DNA of 9,960 bases from Erysipelotrichaceae bacterium (GTDB taxonomy: Bacteria; Bacillota_I; Bacilli_A; Erysipelotrichales; Erysipelotrichaceae), in the NCBI GenBank assembly GCA_017512625.1, contig JAFWFB010000166.1:1-9960 (forward strand). The letters are read 5' to 3'. Positions within the stretch are counted from its first letter, which is position 1. Every line of letters begins with the position of its first letter. Of the stretch, positions 1 through 5,809 are shown in pieces. The notes below the pieces were generated by a model that did no database searches, was not told the origin of the DNA, and worked only from the letters and a program-made list of their open reading frames with translations. The translations under genes and the position numbers were made by a program.

Positions 1-851
1 CGCTTTTCGTTGGTCAGTGATGAAGCATTCTGACCGGAGACATGTGGTGTCATATAGATATTCGGGATCTCCCATAATGGACTATCCTTTGGTAACGGCT
101 CCTTTTCAAAGACATCGAGACAGGCAGCCATCAGATGGCCTTCTTTCATGACTTCAGCCAGATCTTCGCTGACGATGGCACTGCCCCTTCCAACGTTGAT
201 CAAGATCGCATCCTTTTTAAGGGAGAGCAGTCGTTTTTTATCAAACATGTGGATAGTCTCTTCCGTTTCCGGCAAAGATAGAGCAACGATATCGCATTCA
301 GGCAGGATCTTGTCGATATCCTTGAAGGAGTAGAGCTCCTTGACGAAATCAGGCTTATCATGAACGCTTCTTCTGACGCCGTAGACCGTTGCCCCAAACT
401 GATGCACCTTATAGGCGAAATCCGTACCGATATCGCCCATTCCTACGGATACTACCGTACTTCCTTCGATGGTCTTGGTATGGGTAAGATGCTGCCACTT
501 CTTTTCCTGCTTATTGAGATAGTATTCAGCGAAGTTGCGCTGAGCCAACAGGACACAGCCGACCATATATTCCGAGATCGCTGAGCCAAAGGCGCCGGAA
601 GCATTGGTCAGGATGACATCCTCAGGCAGACAGGTGTACTGATTGGCGCCAGCCGATTGCAGTTGCAGCCACTTTAAGGACTTGCATGCACCAAGACGGT
701 TTACCGGAGGATTGCCGATAATCACTTCATATTGGCTTAACTGCTGATCGCTTAGATGTTCATAATCGTTGTATTCGATATCAGGGCAAAGTTCGCTAAG
801 GCGCTGCTTGGCCTGCTCGTCCAGACGGGAAAAAGTACATAGGATCTTCAT
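1..851 (-). CDS. D-isomer-specific 2-hydroxyacid dehydrogenase, NAD(P)-dependent (3' end cut by window edge)
   Basis: The reverse strand from the ATG at 851 stays open for 283 codons to the left edge, so the C-terminus is missing (family members are about 310-330 residues). The Rossmann nucleotide-binding motif GMGDIG is at residues 137-142, after a V-V-S-V strand. The three catalytic residues of the family are all visible: Arg222 in NVGRGS, Glu251 in FEKEP and His270 in TPHVSG. The enzyme should interconvert a 2-keto acid and a D-2-hydroxy acid in the cytosol. The sequence does not reveal the substrate; lactate, hydroxyisocaproate, glyoxylate or phosphoglycerate-type substrates are all possible. 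An AGAGG ribosome site lies six bases before the ATG and supports this start. A terminator separates it from the upstream minus-strand gene, so it is probably transcribed alone from a promoter near 874-879. Confidence 0.93.
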   Translation of the reverse strand, partial: MKILCTFSRLDEQAKQRLSELCPDIEYNDYEHLSDQQLSQYEVIIGNPPVNRLGACKSLKWLQLQSAGANQYTCLPEDVILTNASGAFGSAISEYMVGCVLLAQRNFAEYYLNKQEKKWQHLTHTKTIEGSTVVSVGMGDIGTDFAYKVHQFGATVYGVRRSVHDKPDFVKELYSFKDIDKILPECDIVALSLPETEETIHMFDKKRLLSLKKDAILINVGRGSAIVSEDLAEVMKEGHLMAACLDVFEKEPLPKDSPLWEIPNIYMTPHVSGQNASSLTNEK

Positions 852-873
852 ATAAAACCTCTTTTATAAGACA

Positions 874-879
874 ATTATA
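874..879 (-). promoter_or_regulatory. Probable -10 box for the 2-hydroxyacid dehydrogenase gene
   Basis: The minus strand reads TATAAT here, a perfect sigma-A -10 hexamer, 22 bases before the start codon at 851. It lies between the terminator of the upstream gene and the AGAGG ribosome site, so transcription would begin near 867. No convincing -35 box is seen at the normal spacing (TTATTT at best). Confidence 0.5.
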
Positions 880-893
880 AAGTATTTAATTCC

Positions 894-927
894 AATAAAT
901 AATAAAACAGGCCTTTGCCTGTTTTAT
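894..927 (-). terminator. Intrinsic terminator of the AI-2E family gene
   Basis: A perfect 11-bp stem (902-912 with 917-927, core ACAGGC/GCCTGT) has a four-base loop and continues on the minus strand into a T-rich tail (TATTTATT). The stop codon of the AI-2E gene (924-926) lies inside the first arm. It separates this gene from the dehydrogenase. Confidence 0.85.
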
Positions 928-2033
928 AGTTCGATCTCTTTTTCCTTCAGCTTCTTGTTGGTATATTCCTGAAGCAAGGTATAGATGACAGCAGCCAGTG
1001 GGATAAAGAGAACGATTCCCGGTAAACCGAACAGTTTACCACCCACCATTGCGGAAATAAGCGTCCAGAACGGGGATAAGCCCACGGAAGCGCCTACGAC
1101 ATTAGGGTAGATGAATTGGTTCTCACAGAACTGGATCACTGAGTAGATGATGATCGCCCAGATCGCCTTCTCCGGCTCAGTAGCCAGGATCATGATCACG
1201 CCGATGAAGCAGGAAGCAAAGGCTCCCACATATGGCACGAAGGCAAACAGGAAGGTAAGGAAGCCGATCACCATCGCATAAGGCATGCCGAAGATCGCAT
1301 AGCCTAAGAAGATCAGGAAACCGAGGATGCTGGCATCTGCTGCCTGTCCGCGTAAAAACTTGGAATAGGAATCATTGATCAGATTGGCGATATAGTAGAT
1401 CCGGTCGGCTCTATCCTTGCGGATATTCGCATAGACCAGCTTCTTGACCTGCCGGCCTAAAGCCTTGCGGCTAAGCAGGATATAGGAAGCGATGACGATC
1501 GCAAACAGGATATTGACGGTAAAAGACAGGGCCGAGGAGGTACGCTGCCAGACCTGAGAGATCATGTTTCCGAAATCACCGAAGATATTGTTGATGTCAA
1601 AGGATTCCATGAATTCAGAGACTCCGGAGATGTCGATGTTGTATTTAGCCAGCCAGGCTGTCCATTCCGGAAGCTTTTTGGTGACGGTATTGAAAATGGT
1701 AACGAATGATTCTGATAGGTTAGGAATGATGATGATACTGGTAAGTGTCAAAATGGCCAATACGATGATCAAAGTAATGAGATAGCTGACCTTATCCAGT
1801 GTTGCTTCCTTGTATTTGATCTTCCTCTTGTTAAGGAATTTCATCAGGTAGTTTTCGATCCCCTTGGTCGGTACGCTTAGGATGAAAGCCAAAAGGATTC
1901 CGAGCATGATCGGGAATAAAAGGGCCAGTAATGCTTCAAGCAAAGCCCCGACCTTATCCAGGTTCAGGAAAAAGGCGAAGGATGCTGAAGCAAACAGGAT
2001 ATACAGATAGATATTTTTTGATGATTTATTCAT
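924..2033 (-). CDS. AI-2E family transporter-type membrane protein (PF01594, former UPF0118)
   Basis: This is a 369-residue polytopic membrane protein. Hydrophobic segments lie near residues 10-25, 30-53, 83-104, 168-188, 233-285 and 290-355, with a large polar loop at about 105-165, the usual AI-2E family plan and length. Family hallmarks are FVPYVGA at 265-271 and a C-terminal stretch with SVGLSPFW, GGKLFGLPG and IPLAAVI (316-350). The family was named after E. coli TqsA, linked to autoinducer-2 export; other members act as sodium/proton antiporters, so the substrate is open. A GAGG ribosome site sits seven bases before the ATG. It is a single-gene unit with a strong promoter at 2069-2097 and a terminator over its stop. 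It diverges from the HAD gene at 2146. Confidence 0.93.
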   Translation of the reverse strand: MNKSSKNIYLYILFASASFAFFLNLDKVGALLEALLALLFPIMLGILLAFILSVPTKGIENYLMKFLNKRKIKYKEATLDKVSYLITLIIVLAILTLTSIIIIPNLSESFVTIFNTVTKKLPEWTAWLAKYNIDISGVSEFMESFDINNIFGDFGNMISQVWQRTSSALSFTVNILFAIVIASYILLSRKALGRQVKKLVYANIRKDRADRIYYIANLINDSYSKFLRGQAADASILGFLIFLGYAIFGMPYAMVIGFLTFLFAFVPYVGAFASCFIGVIMILATEPEKAIWAIIIYSVIQFCENQFIYPNVVGASVGLSPFWTLISAMVGGKLFGLPGIVLFIPLAAVIYTLLQEYTNKKLKEKEIEL

Positions 2034-2068
2034 TTGTCTTCCTCATAAAATAGATACTGTACTCTTTA

Positions 2069-2097
2069 ATAATAAGGCTAAACAGGGAGCGTTTCAA
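2069..2097 (-). promoter_or_regulatory. Sigma-A-type promoter of the AI-2E family gene
   Basis: On the minus strand TTGAAA (2097-2092) and TATTAT (2074-2069) are separated by exactly 17 bases. Each hexamer is five of six to consensus. Transcription would start near 2062, giving a leader of about 28 bases that holds the GAGG site. Confidence 0.7.
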
Positions 2098-2117
2098 GAA
2101 ATCTGAAGGGTTATCTG

Positions 2118-2126
2118 TGCCATAAT
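2118..2126 (+). promoter_or_regulatory. Probable extended -10 promoter of the HAD gene at 2146
   Basis: TGC followed by CATAAT fits the extended -10 pattern TGnTATAAT with one mismatch. No good -35 is present, as expected for this class. The start would fall near 2133, just before the AGGAGA ribosome site at 2135-2140. Confidence 0.45.
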
Positions 2127-2145
2127 TGTTGCATAGGAGAAATGT

Positions 2146-2871
2146 ATGATCAAAGTTGTCTTATTCGATCTGGATGGTACCTTGTTACCGATGGATCTCG
2201 ATGTGTTTACTAAAGGATATTTCAAAAAACTGGCTAAAAAGATGCTGCCACTGGGCTATGAACCAAACAAGCTGGTTGATTCCATTTGGTCAGGAACTGC
2301 TAAAATGGTCCAGAATGACGGATCCATTACCAACGAGGAAGCCTTCTGGCAGGAATTTGCCCGGATCTATGGCGAAGATGCCCTAAAGGATCGGAAGACC
2401 GTGGAAGATTTCTATCGGGAAGATTTTAAGACTGCCAAAGAATACTGTGGCTATAATCCTTTGGCTAAGCAAACTGTCGAGCTGGCTAAAAGCCTTGGCT
2501 ATCGCGTTGCCTTGGCTACCAATCCGATCTTTCCAAGGGAAGCTACCGCTACCAGAGTCAGCTGGTGTGATCTGCAGCTGGAAGATTTCGAACTCTATAC
2601 CTCTTATGAGAACATCAGCTATTGCAAGCCTAATCCCGATTATTACCGGGAGATCCTCAAAAGGCTGGACATTGACGGAACGCAGTGTCTGATGGTCGGA
2701 AATGACGTTGACGAGGACATGATCACCGAGAAGCTGGGAATGAGCGTCTTTCTGCTTACCGATTGCCTGATCAACAAGCACGGTAAGGATATCGGTTCTT
2801 ACCCACAAGGCAATTTTGAAGATCTGATGGAACATCTCAGATGCTTAAGCAATAATAAAGCAACCGAATAA
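2146..2871 (+). CDS. HAD superfamily hydrolase (phosphatase-like), 241 aa
   Basis: All four HAD motifs are present: motif I DLDGT with nucleophile Asp8 and acid/base Asp10, motif II Thr125 in ALATNP, motif III Lys161 in CKPNPDYY, and motif IV Asp187 and Asp191 in VGNDVDEDM. A helical cap, about residues 15-100, sits between motifs I and II, which makes it a C1-type HAD. It is probably a cytosolic, magnesium-dependent phosphatase acting on a small phosphorylated metabolite; the substrate cannot be read from the sequence. AGGAGA at 2135-2140 fixes the start. The DUF362 gene follows after 42 bases on the same strand and may be cotranscribed, although a TATAAT lies in the gap. Confidence 0.93.
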   Translation: MIKVVLFDLDGTLLPMDLDVFTKGYFKKLAKKMLPLGYEPNKLVDSIWSGTAKMVQNDGSITNEEAFWQEFARIYGEDALKDRKTVEDFYREDFKTAKEYCGYNPLAKQTVELAKSLGYRVALATNPIFPREATATRVSWCDLQLEDFELYTSYENISYCKPNPDYYREILKRLDIDGTQCLMVGNDVDEDMITEKLGMSVFLLTDCLINKHGKDIGSYPQGNFEDLMEHLRCLSNNKATE

Positions 2872-2879
2872 TAATAAGT

Positions 2880-2885
2880 TATAAT
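2880..2885 (+). promoter_or_regulatory. Possible -10 box for the DUF362 gene
   Basis: A perfect TATAAT lies in the 42-base gap before the DUF362 gene, which could give that gene its own transcript. There is no recognisable -35 at 16-18 bases, and the gap is AT-rich enough for chance. The ribosome site AAGGGAG follows at 2897-2903. Confidence 0.3.
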
Positions 2886-2913
2886 TAAATTAAAGAAAGG
2901 GAGAAAAAACATA

Positions 2914-3915
2914 ATGTCAAACGTTAAACCTGTTCCTGGCATCAATGGCGATAAATACGTTCCAATGAGCGAACGTACCGGGAACCAATCAATTGTCTAT
3001 TTCACCCGCGATCTTTCAGCCGAGGGCCTAAAAAAAGCCTATGAGATGGTCAATGGAAACATCTGTGGCAAAGTTGCAGTCAAGCTGCATACCGGAGAAC
3101 CTCACGGACCAAACATCATTCCAAGACCATGGGTCAAAGAATTGCTGGAAAAGGATCTTCCTGATGCTACGATCGTAGAGACCAATACCTATTATCCTGG
3201 TGAGCGTTACACTACCGAGCAGCATCGTAAAACTATCGAAATCAACGGCTGGACATTCGCCCCGGTCGACATCATGGATGAAGAAGGAACCTGCATGCTT
3301 CCGGTAAAGGATGGCAAGTGGTTCACGGAAATGTCCGTTGGTAACCATATGACCAACTATGATTCACTGGTCACCCTCACCCACTTCAAGGGTCATACTC
3401 AGGGCGGCTTTGGCGGATCTAACAAGAATATCGGTATCGGTTGTGCTGATGGACGTATCGGTAAAGCCATGATCCATACCGCCGGTGCAGCTGATATGTG
3501 GGCTGTTGCTCAGGAAGAGCTGATGGAAAGGATCTCTGAATCCACCAAAGCAACTATCGACTTCTTCGGCAAGCATGTCACTTATGTCAATGTCATGCGC
3601 AACATGTCAGTAAGCTGTGACTGTGAAGGTGTTAATGCTCAACCGGTCGTAACACCAAACGTCGGTATCCTGGCTTCGACTGATATCCTGGCTATCGATC
3701 AGGCATGTGTTGATATCGTATACGCCATGAAGGAAGAAGAGCATCACGATCTGGTCGAAAGGATCGAGACCCGTCATGGACATCGTCAGCTTTCCTACAT
3801 GAAGGAACTTGGCATGGGTAATGACCGCTATATCCTGATCGATCTGGATAACGGCTGTCAGTTAATGGATGTCAAGGATGCTGTCAAGGATCTGAAGCCT
3901 TTCGTAGCTGAATAA
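2914..3915 (+). CDS. DUF362 domain protein (PF04015) without a 4Fe-4S ferredoxin insert
   Basis: The 333-residue protein matches the DUF362 family by HFKGH (157-161), GGFGGSNKNIGIGCADG (164-180), the CDC pair at 235-237 and GILASTDILAIDQACVD (251-267). Many relatives carry a two-cluster ferredoxin insert of CxxCxxCxxxCP type after the GCA..GK..MH block. Here residues 185-225 run straight on without it, and the remaining cysteines (51, 127, 177, 235, 237, 265, 315) are not in ferredoxin spacing. The biochemical role of the family is not established, though members are often labelled Fe-S centre proteins. There is no signal peptide or membrane segment, so it should be cytosolic. AAGGGAG lies ten bases before the ATG. 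It is the last gene of its unit and ends at a strong terminator. Confidence 0.9.
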   Translation: MSNVKPVPGINGDKYVPMSERTGNQSIVYFTRDLSAEGLKKAYEMVNGNICGKVAVKLHTGEPHGPNIIPRPWVKELLEKDLPDATIVETNTYYPGERYTTEQHRKTIEINGWTFAPVDIMDEEGTCMLPVKDGKWFTEMSVGNHMTNYDSLVTLTHFKGHTQGGFGGSNKNIGIGCADGRIGKAMIHTAGAADMWAVAQEELMERISESTKATIDFFGKHVTYVNVMRNMSVSCDCEGVNAQPVVTPNVGILASTDILAIDQACVDIVYAMKEEEHHDLVERIETRHGHRQLSYMKELGMGNDRYILIDLDNGCQLMDVKDAVKDLKPFVAE

Positions 3916-3929
3916 AGTATCTTAAATTG

Positions 3930-3964
3930 AAAATGGCAGAATAATTTCTGCCATTTTTTTTATT
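3930..3964 (+). terminator. Strong intrinsic terminator after the DUF362 gene
   Basis: A perfect 12-bp stem (3930-3941 with 3946-3957, core TGGCAGAA/TTCTGCCA) has loop TAAT and is followed by a T-rich tract. It begins 14 bases after the DUF362 stop. The A-rich left side could also work on the minus strand, but no minus-strand gene reads into it. Confidence 0.92.
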
Positions 3965-3980
3965 TTGTTTGTTTTTTTAC

Positions 3981-3986
3981 TATAAT
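3981..3986 (+). promoter_or_regulatory. Probable -10 box of the tRNA-Gln gene
   Basis: A perfect TATAAT stands 22 bases before the mature tRNA 5' end, between the DUF362 terminator and the tRNA. The upstream region is T-rich with only a weak -35 (TTTTAT, 17-base spacing). Because of the preceding terminator the tRNA needs its own promoter, which raises the likelihood. Confidence 0.55.
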
Positions 3987-4008
3987 ATGCGTTAAAATAA
4001 TAAAGCAT

Positions 4009-4084
4009 TGGGGTGTAGCCAAGCGGTAAGGCAGCAGACTCTGAATCTGCCATCTCATAGGTTCGAATCCTATCACCCCAGCCA
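4009..4084 (+). tRNA. tRNA-Gln (anticodon CUG)
   Basis: The 76-base gene folds as a full cloverleaf. The acceptor stem is TGGGGTG (4009-4015) with CACCCCA (4074-4080). The anticodon stem is GCAGA/TCTGC around the loop CTCTGAA, with anticodon CTG at 4041-4043 reading CAG. The T loop is GTTCGAATC. Discriminator G4081 and an encoded CCA (4082-4084) complete the 3' end. Starting with U and pairing U1 with A72 is typical of bacterial tRNA-Gln. It stands alone between two terminators and is a single-gene unit. Confidence 0.97.
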
Positions 4085-4095
4085 TTAGACACTAC

Positions 4096-4120
4096 GCATT
4101 GATCTATCAATGCTTTTTTT
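4096..4120 (+). terminator. Intrinsic terminator of the tRNA-Gln gene
   Basis: A perfect 7-bp stem GCATTGA/TCAATGC (4096-4102 with 4107-4113) with loop TCTA is followed by seven T. It lies 11 bases beyond the CCA end. Confidence 0.85.
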
Positions 4121-4149
4121 ATTATTATCCCGAAGATAAACGCGATTAT

Positions 4150-4158
4150 TGATAAAAT
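4150..4158 (+). promoter_or_regulatory. Probable extended -10 promoter of the barnase operon
   Basis: TGA followed by TAAAAT fits the extended -10 form, with the hexamer five of six to consensus. The start would be near 4165, directly at the GAGG ribosome site. This geometry supports translation from 4175 rather than the in-frame ATG at 4160, which lies only one base after the box. Confidence 0.5.
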
Positions 4159-4174
4159 AATGTTGAGGCTAATT

Positions 4175-4705
4175 ATGAGTAAAAAGTTTTATCAATATCT
4201 GAGTCTGATATTGGCAGTATTGCTTCTGATCAGTGTCGGAATGCATTTTATCCCTCGAGACAACGATCCTGAACCGGTGATCAATGATCCGGTAGTCGAA
4301 CCGACGCCCGTACCAGGCAACAATGGTCCGGATAATGGCGACCAGCAGGTCAAAGTCAAAGAAGATGGTCAGTATAGCAGCAAGGATGAAGTAGCTTTAT
4401 ACATCCATCTATATAACCACCTTCCGGATAATTTCCTGACCAAGTCGGAAGCCAAGAAGAAAGGCTGGTCCTCCGGATCGCTTGATAGTGTCCTGCCCGG
4501 CTATAGCATCGGCGGCGACCGTTTCCAGAACCGTGAAGGCCTTTTGCCTAAGAAGGATGGAAGAGTCTATTACGAGTGTGATATCGATACGGTAGGCCGG
4601 AGCCAGCGCGGGGAAAAGCGGATCGTTTTTTCCAACGACGGACTGATCTATTATACGGATGATCATTACGAATCCTTTGAATTGTTATATGGAGACCCTG
4701 AATGA
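4175..4705 (+). CDS. Exported or membrane-anchored barnase-type ribonuclease (microbial RNase N1/T1 family)
   Basis: From the ATG at 4175 the protein has 176 residues. Residues 9-26 form one hydrophobic segment after a basic start, so it is a signal peptide or an uncleaved anchor; no clear AxA site is seen. A Pro/Asp/Asn-rich linker (27-66) leads to a barnase domain at 67-173. Barnase residues map clearly: Lys27 to Lys90 (LTKSEA), Asp54 to Asp115 and Arg59 to Arg120 (SIGGDRFQNREG), general base Glu73 to Glu134, Arg83 and Arg87 to Arg145 and Arg149 with the same spacing, general acid His102 to His164 (TDDHY). It should cleave single-stranded RNA, usually after G, leaving 2',3'-cyclic phosphate. 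GAGG six bases before 4175 picks this start; the in-frame ATG at 4160 has none. The stop overlaps the inhibitor start by four bases (ATGA). Confidence 0.93.
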   Translation: MSKKFYQYLSLILAVLLLISVGMHFIPRDNDPEPVINDPVVEPTPVPGNNGPDNGDQQVKVKEDGQYSSKDEVALYIHLYNHLPDNFLTKSEAKKKGWSSGSLDSVLPGYSIGGDRFQNREGLLPKKDGRVYYECDIDTVGRSQRGEKRIVFSNDGLIYYTDDHYESFELLYGDPE

Positions 4706-4971
4706 AACTGGTGATATTAAACGGCTATCTGATGAGCGATAAGGAAAAGACTCATCAGTATCTCTATGAGCAGCTGGAACTGCCTGATTATTATGGCAGG
4801 AATCTGGATGCCCTATACGATTGCCTAAGCGAGATGAGTGCTGATACCTACATCATTCTGATCAATGGCGATCTCATGCTTGAAAACCTGAAAGACTACG
4901 GTCAAAGCCTGATCGAAGTCTTTGAAGACAGTGCCGCGGAGGGCGGACCATTATTTAAATATTACAAGTGA
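4702..4971 (+). CDS. Barstar-family ribonuclease inhibitor (immunity partner of the barnase)
   Basis: The 89-residue protein matches Bacillus amyloliquefaciens barstar (90 residues) in length and plan. The block LPDYYGRNLDALYDCL (27-42) aligns with the barstar helix that plugs the RNase active site. Asp36 and Asp40 correspond to the key barstar Asp35 and Asp39. Tyr30/31 and Gly32 are kept, the usual Trp38 is Tyr39, and barstar Glu76 is Asp76 in VFEDSAAEG. It has no signal peptide and would protect the cytosol from RNase that has not been exported. The ATGA overlap with the RNase stop implies translational coupling, so inhibitor is made whenever toxin is made. This is the classical pairing, though in B. 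amyloliquefaciens itself the two genes are unlinked. Confidence 0.93.
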   Translation: MKLVILNGYLMSDKEKTHQYLYEQLELPDYYGRNLDALYDCLSEMSADTYIILINGDLMLENLKDYGQSLIEVFEDSAAEGGPLFKYYK

Positions 4972-4978
4972 GGTAACT

Positions 4979-5806
4979 ATGAAACTGAAGATTTACGGAA
5001 CGGGAGCCAGTGCCGGTTTCCCAGCCATGTGGTGCAGTTGTGAGAATTGTCAGACTGCCAGGAAACTGGGAGGCAAGAATCTTAGAAGAAGGACCTGTTC
5101 CTGCATCGATGACAAGATCCTGATCGATCTGGGACCGGATATCCTTGGAATGGAATACACTGACGGACTGCCTTTGTATCAGATCCACCATATCCTTTTG
5201 ACCCATTCCCATATGGATCACTGGCATATCGATGACTTTGAACATATCAATATCCCTAAAAGCGGCATTGTTGGTCCGGAAAACCTGGAGATCTATCTGA
5301 ACCAGAGAGCCAAGGATAAGTACGATTACGTAAACAGTTCCCATAAAGCTTTGGAAGAAACGATCCACTTCCATCTCCTTGAACACATGAAAAGCTTCAT
5401 GATCGAGGACTATAAGATCACTCCGATCCAGACCATCCATACCCGCAAGGAGGAATGTTACATCTACGTCATCGAGCACGAAGAAAAGACCCTGCTCTAT
5501 GCCCATGACAGCATCAAGTTCCCTGAATCGACCTTTGAGGGAGTCAAACAGTTTAAATATGACATGGTCGTCTTTGATTGCACCAACCTGGATATCCCGA
5601 CCGGTCCGAATACGACCCATATGAGCGTCATGGATAACCACGAACTGGAGATGAAGATGAGGGAAGCCGGCTGTCTTAAAGAAGGTGCCAGGATCGTTAT
5701 CACCCATTTCAATCACGGAACCAACCCGACTCACGAAAGAGTCAGCAAGGTGGCTGAACAATACGGCTATATTGCGGCCTATGATGGCATAACCCTGGAG
5801 ATCTAG
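4979..5806 (+). CDS. PhnP-like metallo-beta-lactamase-fold phosphodiesterase
   Basis: From the ATG at 4979 there are 275 residues. The binuclear metal motif THSHMDH gives His76, His78, Asp80 and His81. Further ligands are probably His154 (IHTR), Asp177 (AHDS) and His243 (THFNHG). Near the N-terminus GTGASAGFP is followed by Cys19, Cys21 and Cys24, which with His246 match the structural zinc site of E. coli PhnP in spacing. RRRTCSCIDDKILIDLGPD (36-54) is also PhnP-like. PhnP opens five-membered cyclic phosphates, including ribose 1,2-cyclic phosphate and 2',3'-cyclic nucleotides. No phosphonate lyase gene is nearby, so another substrate is likely here. AGGT, overlapping the barstar stop (4969-4971), sits four bases before 4979; an upstream in-frame ATG at 4922 would start inside barstar without a good site. 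It is cytosolic and third in the four-gene run. Confidence 0.9.
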   Translation: MKLKIYGTGASAGFPAMWCSCENCQTARKLGGKNLRRRTCSCIDDKILIDLGPDILGMEYTDGLPLYQIHHILLTHSHMDHWHIDDFEHINIPKSGIVGPENLEIYLNQRAKDKYDYVNSSHKALEETIHFHLLEHMKSFMIEDYKITPIQTIHTRKEECYIYVIEHEEKTLLYAHDSIKFPESTFEGVKQFKYDMVVFDCTNLDIPTGPNTTHMSVMDNHELEMKMREAGCLKEGARIVITHFNHGTNPTHERVSKVAEQYGYIAAYDGITLEI

Positions 5807-5809
5807 GAC

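Noticed and set aside
148..584. Two short plus-strand frames in the first 600 bases
   Set aside because: They lie antisense to the 2-hydroxyacid dehydrogenase, whose cofactor and catalytic motifs cover the same bases.
2383..2835. 150-residue minus-strand frame opposite the HAD gene
   Set aside because: The plus strand encodes a complete HAD with all four motifs; the antisense frame shows no family features.
3922..4110. 62-residue minus-strand frame across the tRNA, with a GGDRIRTYEMADSESAALP-like peptide
   Set aside because: This is the antisense translation of the tRNA-Gln gene and terminator, a well-known false protein in databases; it has no ribosome site.
4160..4174. Five-codon upstream extension of the barnase (ATG at 4160)
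   Set aside because: There is no ribosome site before 4160 and it lies one base after the likely -10 box; GAGG at 4165-4168 serves the ATG at 4175.
4175..4971. Barnase-barstar read as a type II toxin-antitoxin or polymorphic (CDI/T7SS/Rhs) effector module
   Set aside because: The RNase has only a hydrophobic N-terminus and short linker, with no LXG, Rhs, CdiA or other delivery domain, and no DNA-binding antitoxin domain; a plain exported RNase with cytosolic inhibitor fits better.
4922..4978. Nineteen-codon upstream extension of the PhnP-like protein (ATG at 4922)
   Set aside because: It lies within barstar, lacks a suitable ribosome site, and would add residues before the conserved MKLKIYGTGA start of the fold.
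4955..5761. 268-residue minus-strand frame opposite the PhnP-like gene
   Set aside because: It is a shadow frame. The plus-strand gene has all the metal ligands, a good ribosome site and operon spacing, whereas this frame has no recognisable motif.
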